Positions 20,618-31,307 of a DNA stretch of 64,000 bases are shown here, in pieces. The notes beneath the pieces are model-generated. The model made no database searches, was not told where the DNA came from, and saw only the letters and a list, made by a program, of their open reading frames with translations. The DNA is from Litoditis marina (Eukaryota; Nematoda; Chromadorea; Rhabditida; Rhabditidae): NCBI GenBank assembly GCA_964036275.1, contig OZ038433.1, positions 8,225,048-8,289,047 of the forward strand, read 5' to 3'. Made by a program: the position numbers and the translations under genes. How positions within the stretch are numbered: position 1 is the stretch's first letter; every line of letters begins with the position of its first letter.

Positions 20618-23600
20618 TCAGAGAATTCTCTGAGCAATCAATGTTACTATGATTCCCATGAAAGTAGACAACGGTTCGGCAGCTTTGGTTTCTTGGGTCG
20701 GACGAGACGACATCTGGAAAAACCCTCAAAGTGAGAGGTGCGACCTTTTTCCGATAGAGCACAAAACAACTTTGAGTTGTAGGTTAATCGGAAACAACGG
20801 CATTCATACCCCCTCATTTTGAACGTCTCTAGTTAGAAATTTGAGCCCACCATAGTGCGCTTTCGTTCAAACAACAGTGTTGTGTGTCAAACAAGTGCAA
20901 TTGTTCATCGAAAAACCATCTAAAACACAGGTTTTCCGTGAACTCAATCAACACCCGCCTTTGCTTCTGAAGGATTAACGTGATTCCCAGAACAATAATA
21001 GAGCATATCATTTTAAGACTCGATTACTGCAAAAGTAAGAAAAGTTACCTTGGGGGCCGAAAAATGACCACATCCGTGAGGGAAATCCGCTGGAGGCTGT
21101 TCTATTTCGTCGTGTTCACCTATCTGTAAACATGGATGAGTTAATTGAATTACTATCTCAATTAATCAAATCGTTCACGATGACACGGTTATTAAACTCT
21201 CAAACTTAAATTCATCTGCTCCATCAATGTGGAAAGAACCAGTCAAATTACATGTTATGTGGGAGGTAACAACCTTATTTGTTGTTCAATTTTTTTGCAA
21301 TCTACCCAGTGAAATATAGTAGCATCATATAATTGAGAAGAACATGTTTTTTTCGAAATCAGAAGATTTGTCAGGGGGGTATACTCGTTATGTAATATGA
21401 TTTTGTACTATGGTCGTTCCGAACCGGAAACCACATAGGTTCTCAATAATTTGGAAAGCAACAAACCCTGAATGCGAACGCAGTTCCACCCATGTGATGT
21501 AGCACCAAATGGCAATGGGCGAACCACCAACCAGGGTTCGTCGCACGGAATCTGAAAAAGAGATCAGACATTTTTCTACTACAATCATGCCCTCTGAGCT
21601 AGAATGAAATCGCGATTTAGTAAATCAAGCGGGCAGTCATAGAGAGCGAAAATTAGAAACAAATTACCCCAATCTCAACTTTTTCCCCATTTTTTTTCCC
21701 CACTTTTTCCCCCAATCTCAACTATTTCCCCATAATTTTGGATTGAGAGTCCTGAATGCGCAGGGCGACTGTACAAATGCGCATACTCTACCAACTTTCT
21801 GTTTTTTTAGTGTTCTGAGAATCACTCAGTATCATATGTACGCTATCTGGTCTCTAACGTTGAGTGGTCGATGAGCAAGCCCAGGCTTACCTCAACACAA
21901 TATAGCCTCCAACCGGTAGAGTGACGGTGTCTCTGCTAGAGGGATTCACAGTGTTCATACCCTGAAATTATTGATTAAAATTTGTCAAAATCTATATTAT
22001 CTGCCATAAAATAACTAAATCACTCACTGGCACAGCTCCATTCAGCCAAGAGGTGTTTGACCATTTCGCACCATCACAAACCGCCTAGAAGTAAACATAA
22101 CAGACCATGAATCATGAAAGCAATGACAAAGAAGAACATTTTATACGAATGTTCAATGCGCGATCAAAAACTCTTGATGATAGTTAAGACGTTAACTGAT
22201 GATAGTTAAGACGTTAAAGCACTGTATGGTCCACGTACGAGTGACGCTACGGTCTTATATATTTGTTGTCTTCGTCCTATTTTTTGTTCTCTAATAAGCG
22301 AGTACCACATCACTCAAACGTTAACAAACGTGAATAACTGATAAATGAATAAATAATGAATAAATATACCTCTGGTCCATCACAGGTGATATCGGGGTTC
22401 ATCTGGTCAATTGCGCCACTCGCATTGTACGACGGCCAGCCAACCTACAATTAATTCCAGTCGTAACATAGTTTACTCATCAGAACGGTAACCAGGAACT
22501 GTGAAATCTGTTATTACAGTCTACAATCATAGTTTGTAGTGCCACATATACCAATGTGGAAAGGCAGGTGTTCAATCGCGAATAAACATTCTATTCTATT
22601 CTATTCTATTCTATTATATACTATTTTGATGCATATAAGACGGTTCCAACTAAATTTTTTCAAAATTCAAAGTAATTCACGGAATTCTGTCAATCTGTGA
22701 ACGGGAACTTTTTCTGGCGCCTTGCGGTCGAAATGACACAATTTTAGGTTTCTTGTCAACGCGATGTTGGCATTTGACAATGAGATTCAGATTCTTTTGG
22801 CAAATGCTAAGTGAACGGAGTTCGCTTGTCACTTGTCACCCAAAGGGATCATCTTTACCATTTGCCATTTGCACTGATTCATTTTGACACGTGCCAAACC
22901 GTTGAGAGGATTCGAACCCTTGGCCGTTGGGCCAAAAGCAAGCGCACTACCACTACACTAAGGGAGCACCTGCATTTGAAAAGAATGGACTGCGCTATAT
23001 ATGACCCCGCCGCAATTGTTCAGATTAAGATTGCCACACGAGTGTATTAAAAGGGATAAGTTTATTAAAAAAATCAATTTTCATGAATATAAAACGTGAA
23101 TTGCTGAACACACCAAAAAACATTTCAGCTAGTTAAAAGCCAGTAGCAACTTTTCGCCCAACATCGCAGGTTCAAGTGTTTACTGTATTCCCTTTTCCGC
23201 TTCGCGTTTTTTCTTTCAAAGATTCGCACCCATACTTCGATAATCTATTATCATCCCGTTATGAATATGCCCGCCCCGGTGGGTGTACGAACTGTTCGCG
23301 CTCTAGAATGTAGCCCGCTTAGTGTAGTGGTAAGCGTCTCGCTTTTGGTGTGGCGGGGTCAGGTTCGATTCCCGCATGAGGCAAAACCTGGTTGACACGT
23401 GTCAAGAAAGAGGATCGTTCCTGGCAATTGTCAGTGTTGAGCAGTGATAATATCACTTGCCAAGTGTTGAGAAGTGATATTATCACTTGGCAGACATCAA
23501 TATTCATGTTGGCGCTTGTCATTCGGGTTGGCTCTAATATTTCTCAGATACAACAGCAACTTTGACAAGATAATGGTTTACGTGTCACACCAACTCCGTT

Positions 23601-26600
23601 GACAACATTTTGGTAAAAAAACGGAAAATTTGAAAAAATTTAGTTGGACCCGTCTTATATATTCGTTCAGAGACTTATAGCTGGCTCAATATTTGGCCGC
23701 AATATTGTGTCAGCAGGGCCTACTTTGTCATTGAGAGTTTGTTGTACCCATGGATTACACCACCACTACCGAAGCTGCATCTACCATCGATGAATATTAA
23801 AGCAGTATTATTTATTAGCACCCAGTACACATCTTCAGGATTCGCTCATTACAGCAAGCCAATACTATGTAGGTTTCTCTACAGCACCGTGTTTGTTAGT
23901 GGTCCGTTGATGTTTGATTGAAACTTGTACATAATGGCGTGTATCGATATCGAACTACACCAGAACTTGTCCACTTCCTGGAGCGTACCTTCATAACGTG
24001 GTAATGCAGCCCGTGCATGTGCAATGGATGTGCGTAACCGGTACCGTAACCACCGCCCTCACCCATGTTGTACATCACGATCTGGATAACAAATTATAGA
24101 TTTTCTAAACAGACCCGAAACGTGTCTCTAATACTACAATCTGAGTATATAGTCACATAAGTATGTATATACAACTCAGATAGAAAACGTGAATTCACTG
24201 ATGTTTTCACATGGTATAAGAGTGACTCACTCGGTTTTGACTTGGAACGCCAAGTTTAGAGGCTGGCGTATGAGCGAGGTGAGTGTAATTTTCAGTGACA
24301 TTCTATGACTACGGAAAACGAAAATTGTGTTTAACATTTCCATACGATAGCTTTTTTCAAACAGAATCTTGTAACTTTTCCAACTTGTATTAATTTACCT
24401 GAACAATATTTCCCAACTTGTGTGTGAGATGATAGAAACAGTTACAGTTTGGATCGAATCTATTGGCTCCTTTGGGGCAAATGCTCCCATTGCATGGCTA
24501 AAACGATGAATTGAGAATGTTTGAGTTGGGTTCTTCACTTCTCTCTCAGAATGTGCAGCATATCAAATTGGAATTATTTGACTAAGTGTTTTATCGAATT
24601 AGTACGAGATATTGTTTTGTAACAACATTGTACGTTGTTTCTTTTTTGTTTTTCCAGGTCTGCGTCTTTGGCCCTCGCGTCAGTTGTTCGTTTTGGAGAG
24701 AAACAATAACCACACAATTTAAGTTTCATTTCGCTCTCCTATATAGCAAACCTTTGTGATTAGGTCCATGTTTTTGTCGTAGTAGTAGGGCATTCCTTTG
24801 GGGAATTCGAACTTGAATTCGTCAACGTGCGAATCGAAGTGCATGTTGATAAAATACTCCTGAGATAGTAATGTTTAAAAAACTTTTCCAGTTTTTATTC
24901 TAGGTACTCAATTATGAACTCTCCTTTCTTGTCTCATCTCTGATTATTTCATTAGTTCACCGACTAGATTCACAGCTATACGTTTACGTTCTGAATATAT
25001 AATGACACTAAATATATCAAATATATATCATTGGTCATAGAAAATGTTTATCAAATTGGATTAGGATAGTTTGACGACTGTGTGTGATTCTTTCAGATTG
25101 GTTTCAAATCGGTTCCACTCACTAACCTCATACCCCTCTGTGAAAGGAGTATCCTGGAGTATATCCTTGTCAATCTTTTCAGGGTGAGGATATTCCAGTT
25201 CATCATATGGGAGACATGTATAGTTGTAGTTTGATGGATACGCTTTGTAGGGACAGTTCAACGTGACGCAAGGGCTCTCAGGTGTGCACATGGTCGGTAG
25301 GTAGTTAGCTGGAAAGTCTTTACTACTGAACATTCACCAAACAATCTGAGATGCAAGGTGGAGAATTTTTCAAATGAGTACATTGAATAATACTGCTGAA
25401 GAAAAAGCATTGATGTAAATATGTGAAATGTTGAACCCTTGCCTCTTTTAGATAAACTGTGTTATTGATTACGACCTCTGCAAGAAACATAGGCTATCCT
25501 AGATATATCCAATATTTTGCATCTACGGTCTTTCGCCTCACGAGATTATAGTCAGCTGTGAGCAGCTTTTTATTTCAGCATTGATTTAAAGCTTTATTCG
25601 GGTAAGCTGAAACATCTTCTCGGAAAGATGACTCACGAACTGAAGTATCCTCGTCCAACATTCTATCTCCGTATTCCAAAAACGCGATCCCATAGAATGT
25701 GTCCGTCACAGTCCAATCCCAATTGTAATACGCAATTGTCTCCACTTGGAACCTAGACAAATTGGCTATAACTGAAGAAGAACCACAAACTTGTTAACCA
25801 TATTTCTCAAATGATGTATGTAAGTGGTTCTATCCTACTTGTAAGTTTTCTTGGTGGGCGCATCCAACCCATGAATGAGTATGTCGTATCTTTCTCCAGG
25901 AAATAGAATCAGACGATCAATCTGGAATAATGGTGAATTTGTAAAAAAAAAAAAGTCCTCAAAAGGTTATATAAACATCTAAAAACCTGTACGCTGATTC
26001 CTACAGAAAGCTAGTTTTCTTCGATGTTTTTTACGTAGCTCAAGCATACTGAACGAAAGTTGAATGAGCAGGAACGGCCATAGTATAGATATGTGGCAAA
26101 CTTTCTCATATTTTTTGTTCCCTTGATCCGGATGCAACGTTGTCTTGAACTACTCCTACCAATCCTAGCCGCTCACCGCTCGTGGTAGTACTTCTTCCCC
26201 GTCGGCGGCGACGACTGTCATGTTGTGACCCTCGATGTGCACCATCAACGACTGAGCTATTCCACCACTAACAACACGGAACAGAACACTCTCTCCTGGA
26301 GGAAACAACTTCAAATCAGAAAAGACAACTTGGGAAACAGTCAATGATAGGCTAAGAAAACTATGAGCAAACCATAAAACTATTGTATTATTGTTTTCTG
26401 AACTGTCCCATTACTACACAAACCAATTTCATCAGTTATCATTTATTCAACACATTCGATACTCACTGGTCATTGAAACTGTCTGTCAAATATCGGGTAT
26501 ATAAATTATTACTATTGAAGAATTTCCAGTACAGTTCCGTATTCCTCACCTTTTTCCAATCTGAACGTTTCGAGTGGTAGAGCGTGAGGACGTGTGCGGA

Positions 26601-29365
26601 TGTCCTCCTGGTTGTGCCACCCCTTGTCGTTGATGAGAATAGCTGACAGCGGCACGGCTCCACCAACGTTTCCTAAAAGATGTGTGAGTTGAACCCACGT
26701 GAAACGATAAAAAAATTATTGAAAAGTTCTTGGACGTTGGTTGTTCTTATCTTTTCTTATCTGCCTCCCACAGCAAACTAGAAAACAATGATAAATAACG
26801 TAAAACGGTAAAAGGCGCTTGGTGGGTGAAACAGAGTGTATGGAAACTGCTGTTTACCTCCCGAGATGTATCTAGTAGGCATATAGCACTGGTCATGATC
26901 GTCATAGCCATAGAGCCACTTCATGGTCTCGTCGAAGTGATGCTCCCATTGCTGCTCGTTCGTCGGAATCGTCCAGTCCTGGAATGAAACATACTCAATT
27001 TCATTCGAGTGTATACCTACTGTAACACAATGACATAGTGAGCGAAGAGGTATACAGTACGTTTCTGCCATTATTTGCTACATCCTTAGATTTACAAATA
27101 AATTCTCCACAATAACTGTTATATTTTTTTCTTCATATTATAACAACCAAGACAATGATCACACAGTATCCGTAGAGGGGTGGGGCCCGTAGAGGGGTGG
27201 GGCCCGTAGAAGGGAAACTAGGCATGGGTGAGCTTTATTATAGTATTTTTCATTCTCACTGAGACTCCTACAGTAGTATTTCAAAAGTTCTAGGTCGACT
27301 TCCTCACGTACTTGTGCTCGAAAAGGAAGAGTATTTTTGCACCTTATTCTCGACCTCAGGTACAATGAATACAGGAGAGGATTTTAGAAGCTCACAACAG
27401 CCTCCGGAAAAACTGTAAGGTTACTGTAGGAGTCTCAGTAGGAATGATGTGAACCATACCAGCTCAGACGGTCCGCCATGAAGATACCGCGCCGAGTGGG
27501 ATCGAACCATGGTGTTTTGAGTGCTAGCGCGCACACAACCAGTTGACCCTGTACATAAGGCCTACCTGCAGAATCACAGAATATTCCTTATCCGGTACTT
27601 CTCTTTCCCCAGTAACCGATTCAACTGGCACAGATCTGTCTTCAGGATCCATTACAACAAACCCTGAAACGCGTTCAAAAACCAAGTTCAGTGTTTCACA
27701 AATTTTTATCAAACTACGGCCAAGATATGGGTTCAAGAAAATAAATAATCAGAGCGGTACATGCCTTCTCTCGGTTTGTAGTTTCATCCCGTACTTTTTT
27801 CAGTAAATGTGCGTCTTAAGATGTCTTGGGTATTGTTCACCTCCCACTAGTCCATCTCCTCTGTCCGATTGCATGTGCCCGTGGTACCAATGAGTTCCTT
27901 TGTTGTCAGCGATGAATCGATATTCAAAACTAAACATATTGTTTGTGGAAAGTGGTACGTTGATCCTGTTGTTTTACCCTCCAATTAATGATGTGTAACA
28001 GGTTTGATTCGGTTATTTTTTTTGAAATTTCCGAAAATACACATCAGTCCTACTATGGTTCTGTTTGAACAATAAAATTCAACATGTTTTGATAAACTGT
28101 GGTTGAGTAGACTGAAACCCACTAGCTCGTGCTGGTGATGGGGCATTGTTGCACAAAGGCCACTCCGTCCATGTACCACATTCCGTGTTTATCGATTCCG
28201 TGAACGTGCACGGTGATCGAATCCAACATCATCTTGTTGTGCACTTTCAGAAGAACTTCGGACATGTACGGAACGACGATTGGTAGACCGGGACTGAATT
28301 ATTGTTCGCTAACTTCTCAATTTTTTTCAGCTGAAGAAGCTGTCAAACTATGACACACATTGGGTCGGTGTTCCAAAGTTGTCATCTAGTCAAAGACATA
28401 AATAGTGCCGATAATCTACTATGTGTACAAACACTTTCTCAAATCCATCATTCGCTGCTGTTATCATACCGGTTTTGTTCTTAACATGAAACTCAAACTA
28501 CTCATTTATTTTCTTCTACACTACCAACAGAAACAACTTTTTGGTTTCTAACCCACGTGATTCCGTTGATTGCGATAACTCTCTTGTGTTTTCCGTCCAG
28601 CGTGAGAATATCTTCTAGGTCATGGGCAGCTCCCGGGTCGGTCGAGGGATTCATGGTGTAGTTCAGATAGCAGTCGACCAGCTGACTCTTCTCGCGCTTC
28701 GTCCACGTCTCCTAAACGTGGTTTTCCGCGTGTACCGTCGATACAAATGAATTGTTTTCTGTTAGTGAAATCCTATGCGGTACGTGTTGCCGTATCCCGC
28801 GTTATGTGTACTTTGTTCTACGTTGGTGTTTGGCTGAATTCAAAACTTTGGCGTGTGTCAAGATTAAACCACTAGAATGATAATTTGTTCACTTTTTCCC
28901 ATGAACATGCAAAACTTAGAGTGGGGATCCACACTCACGCGTGTAAGGTTCAGAATACGACAACTCGAGCTCGAGTAGTACGTGCATTTCTCGATTTATG
29001 TGTAATTGGTTTTCTCATAATTCATAGACAGTTCTTCCGTATTCCATGTGTTTTCATAGCCAAGATTAAACACTCACCGTCTCAGGAACATAGTCATACG
29101 GCGTTGCGTGACCGAATGGATTGTCGTTGTACGTGGCCATCGACAGTTTACGGGTTATTTCTAGGTCAAACTCGTAGACTCCTTCCTGAAATGTGGTTCG
29201 TATTTCTTTCAACATCAAGTTTCGTCTTCATGCAGCTCCCACGTATTATTTTGCCCTTTTGACCCATGTGAATCGCAAGAGCACACCCTTTTGGTTTTCC
29301 TCTCTTCATCTTTCTTTCCCTCTCGCTCTCTCTCTGTGTCTCTCTCTCTCTCATTTTCTCTCTCC

Positions 29366-29428
<63 letters not shown>

Positions 29429-29566
29429 GTACTGTTTCTCTCAATTTCTTTCGAAAAAACTCACGCTATTCGGTTTCGCCAATTGCAGAGGTTCGGCATA
29501 TTTTTTGAATCCGTTTATTTGGTACAAATAAACCAGTAGAAGAAATAGTACATATTTGAAAAGCAT
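20618..29566 (-). CDS. Multicopper oxidase paralogue C, complete (741 aa, 21 exons)
   Basis: Same family and exon structure as copy B, on the opposite strand. Exons in 5'-3' order: 29465-29566, 29078-29185, 28557-28711, 28123-28293, 27841-27929, 27566-27663, 26858-26978, 26550-26672, 26177-26295, 25839-25921, 25637-25752, 25127-25308, 24752-24859, 24399-24497, 23989-24081, 22370-22444, 22028-22084, 21891-21961, 21467-21551, 21049-21123, 20618-20713. All phases agree and no stop interrupts the frame. Signal peptide MLFKYVLFLLLVYLY; start 4 nt after CATTGCAG. All four copper motifs are intact (HVHG, HWYHGH, HPLHMHG, HCHLVLH), again with Thr at the axial position. Exon 6 is one codon longer than in B. 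The last exon is shorter and diverged but still hydrophobic (FMGIIVTLIA). Introns 6 and 15 carry mobile elements. Substrate and physiological role are unknown; the family oxidises phenols or metal ions. Confidence 0.93.
21049..22444 (-). repeat. Right arm of ~1.3-kb inverted repeat (MCO-C exons 16-20)
   Basis: Reverse complement of 15329-16664, with intron-level similarity. The two arms are about 4.4 kb apart, so the locus is a large imperfect stem-loop. Confidence 0.85.
22901..22977 (-). pseudogene. tRNA-like sequence, left arm of fold-back element
   Basis: On the minus strand: GCTCCCTTAGTGTAGTGGTA (acceptor start, A-box and D-loop) followed about 25 bases later by GGGTTCGAATCC (B-box). The 3' acceptor half does not pair with the 5' end, so it is unlikely to be a working tRNA. 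No anticodon is assigned. Confidence 0.6.
23313..23383 (+). pseudogene. tRNA-like sequence, right arm of fold-back element
   Basis: GCCCGCTTAGTGTAGTGGTA (acceptor start and A-box) and GGTTCGATTCCCGC (B-box) are spaced like a tRNA of about 71 nt. The T-stem appears interrupted and the acceptor stem pairs poorly. It matches the left-arm module in the A-box region. Confidence 0.6.
27129..27552 (-). mobile_element. SINE-like element, second copy, split by a MITE
   Basis: Same body as 18922-19158 (tail side 27129-27250, head side 27447-27552). The head reads GGTCAACTGGTTGTGTGCG, then GGTTCGATCCC on the minus strand. The MITE 27251-27446 is inserted in the middle. Located in intron 6 of MCO-C. A short GTAGAGGGGTGGGGCCC block is tandemly doubled here. 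Confidence 0.8.
27251..27446. repeat. MITE family 4, copy 2 (nested in SINE-like element)
   Basis: Ends CATTCTCACTGAGACTCC and AGTCTCAGTAGGAATG. It splits the SINE-like copy between its CTTTATTA and CCAGCTC blocks, which are adjacent in the copy at 18922-19158. Confidence 0.85.
29319..29430 (+). repeat. (CT)n microsatellite in intron 1 of MCO-C
   Basis: A long, nearly pure CT run. The long open frames seen here on both strands (Ser/Leu or Arg/Glu repeats) are artefacts of the dinucleotide repeat. Confidence 0.95.
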
Positions 29567-29735
29567 TACCCTGCAATGCACGAAATGAACCAAAACATCG
29601 GTTGGACTAGAAGGATACAGCACGTGAAGGTGAAGACCACTATTGGGAATTTATACATGCTCCTTTGTTCAGCCAAATAATAACCTATTCAGGAACACCA
29701 TGCTCTGAGAAATCACTGACTCGGCCCCCGCCGAC

Positions 29736-29880
29736 TGAGTCGAAATTGAGACGGCAACGACAATGTCGCTGCCGTGACAAATTTTACTCATGAAAATAGC
29801 TATATGTTTTGAGGAGACGCAGACTGATAAACAACAGTTAAAACTGAGACGGCAACGACATTGTCGCGGCCGTCTCACGT
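29736..29880. repeat. Two related hairpins (GAGACGGCAACGACA...GCCGTCTC)
   Basis: Both 29736-29770 and 29848-29880 contain GAGACGGCAACGACA followed by an inverted half. The second is close to a perfect hairpin closed by GAGACGGC/GCCGTCTC. They lie upstream of MCO-C. Function unknown. Confidence 0.65.
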
Positions 29881-30210
29881 TTTACTCATAGTGTGGTATA
29901 GATCTCATCCTGCGTCTCTCGCTCTACACACTATTCCGTGTATAACGCGTTCCATTGGGACGCGAGTGTATGGAAATATTGAGTGTTCGAAGAGACGCAG
30001 GTTGGGAGCTGGCCATGAGGATGTTTCTGCAAACGGAGTCGTGTAAAAGTGATACTTCGCAACTGTTTCAACGGAATTAACGAGGAGGAACTGTTCACCT
30101 CTACAGTGAACACATAAGTGGAATGATGATAAAGTATCAGTCGGGCGCATTACAATATTCCTATAATCCGATCTGCATGGTTAAAATGCGTTTCGCATAA
30201 TCCGTACAAG

Positions 30211-30559
30211 ATTATGTGACAAAAGTGAGTCGTCGTCCGTGCGTTTCTGGAACAAATGTGTGACCAAAAATGCAAAACTAGCGAAAAATTGTTTCGACCA
30301 GTTATATGAACAAGCGTCATCAAACCAATATTCATCATTGAGACTACAGTACATTCAAGGTATAAGTTTTGCTCCTGGGAAAGCAAAAATACACGGTAAT
30401 TTTGTATTCTTATACAATCGTTTCAATTAAGTTTGAACCTGGGGTAATTTGAGATTTCTGCTGCGTTTGCTGTTTGCAGATGAAACTACAAAATTGACAC
30501 CAACTGACAAAAGTTCCGCACCTATAAACGACCTCACACCAGAAGTTGACTGTCCGTAG
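30211..30559 (+). CDS. Candidate small gene, 3' exons (unrecognised protein)
   Basis: I do not recognise this protein. Two segments join in phase across an 84-bp intron with good signals: an open exon ending at 30395 (donor GTAATT) and a terminal exon 30480-30559 (acceptor TTTGCAG, stop TAG). The joined codon is GAT. The first exon is open back to about 30160; its 5' limit is uncertain and 30211 follows an AG at ACAAG. The product is polar, with LCDKSESSSVRFWNKCVTKN at the N side and a Pro/Thr/Asp-rich tail ending EVDCP. An AATAAA lies 66 nt after the stop. No start codon or upstream exon was found. It lies just upstream of divergent MCO-C. It could be a chance frame. Confidence 0.4.
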
Positions 30560-30624
30560 AAAAGAAGAAGATGTAGTTTAGAAATCTCTCTTCAACACCG
30601 ATGAACAAATTAAAGAATGCGTTG

Positions 30625-30630
30625 AATAAA
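30625..30630 (+). terminator. Candidate poly(A) signal for the 30.2-30.6 kb gene
   Basis: AATAAA, 66 nt downstream of the TAG at 30557-30559. Confidence 0.35.
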
Positions 30631-30930
30631 TATTCTAAATATCGACCTCAAAATCTGTGGTTGTTCTCGTTACAAAATGATCTCTTATAGAGAGTAGTCT
30701 TTGGGAAACGTTCAATTTGTTTTGTTACAGAGCTTATACACGCATATTACACTATGTATTAGGGTACAGTCTAATGAGGGTTAAACAGTTTAAAATAGCT
30801 TTTTTTCCAAAAATTGTCTGCGAATTGCATTGTCATGCTGCTGAATTCCAGTTGAGACGATGATGAAGGATGAAGCACAACGCATAATCCACCGAGATGA
30901 CTAACGCTTCATGTATCATTAGAATCACGT

Positions 30931-31013
30931 TAGAATAGAATAGAATAGAATAGAATAGAATAGAATAGAATAGAATAGAATAGAATAGAATAGAATAGAA
31001 TAGAATAGAATAG
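30931..31013 (+). repeat. (TAGAA)n microsatellite
   Basis: About 16 uninterrupted TAGAA units. The complementary TTCTA pentamer also ends repeats at 22590-22617 and 46575-46595. Confidence 0.95.
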
Positions 31014-31099
31014 GCATCAACATCAACATTATATATTACAATTTCTTCCACGCACTCATGACCAGTTACAGTACGAGGTAATAGAGCTATAGTTCACAC

Positions 31100-31307
31100 C
31101 ATTCCTACTGAGACTCCTACAGTAACCTTACAAACTTTCCGTAGGTTGTTGAGAAGCTGTAAATTTAGTTAATCAAAATTTCTCTCGTACATTTGTACCC
31201 GATGACGAGAAGGAAATGCGAAGATCCTCTACCTTTCCGATCACAAGTACGTAAGGAAAACGATTTAGAAGTTTCAAAATCTTACTGTAGGAGTCTCAGT
31301 AGGAATG
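31100..31307. repeat. MITE family 4, copy 3
   Basis: 208 bp with ends CATTCCTACTGAGACTCC and AGTCTCAGTAGGAATG. It aligns throughout with 17145-17355. Confidence 0.9.

Larger units (their letters stand above)
22633..23660. mobile_element. Fold-back element with tRNA-like modules in both arms (intron 15 of MCO-C)
   Basis: About 1,030 bp with inverted ends: ATATAAGACGG, then TCCAACTAAATTTTTTCAAA, on both sides (reverse complement at 23620-23660). Both arms contain, in inverted order, related blocks such as TTGTCAACG, TGACACGTG and a tRNA-like sequence. No open frame for a transposase was seen, so it is non-autonomous. Confidence 0.75.

Noticed and set aside
23313..23383. Functional tRNA gene
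   Set aside because: A-box and B-box are good, but the acceptor and T-stem pairing fail and the module is duplicated within a repeat element. Called tRNA-like instead.
29166..29539. Long Arg/Glu-rich (minus) and Ser/Leu-rich (plus) open frames of 82-112 codons
   Set aside because: They are produced by the (CT)n dinucleotide repeat inside intron 1 of MCO-C, which is open in several frames.
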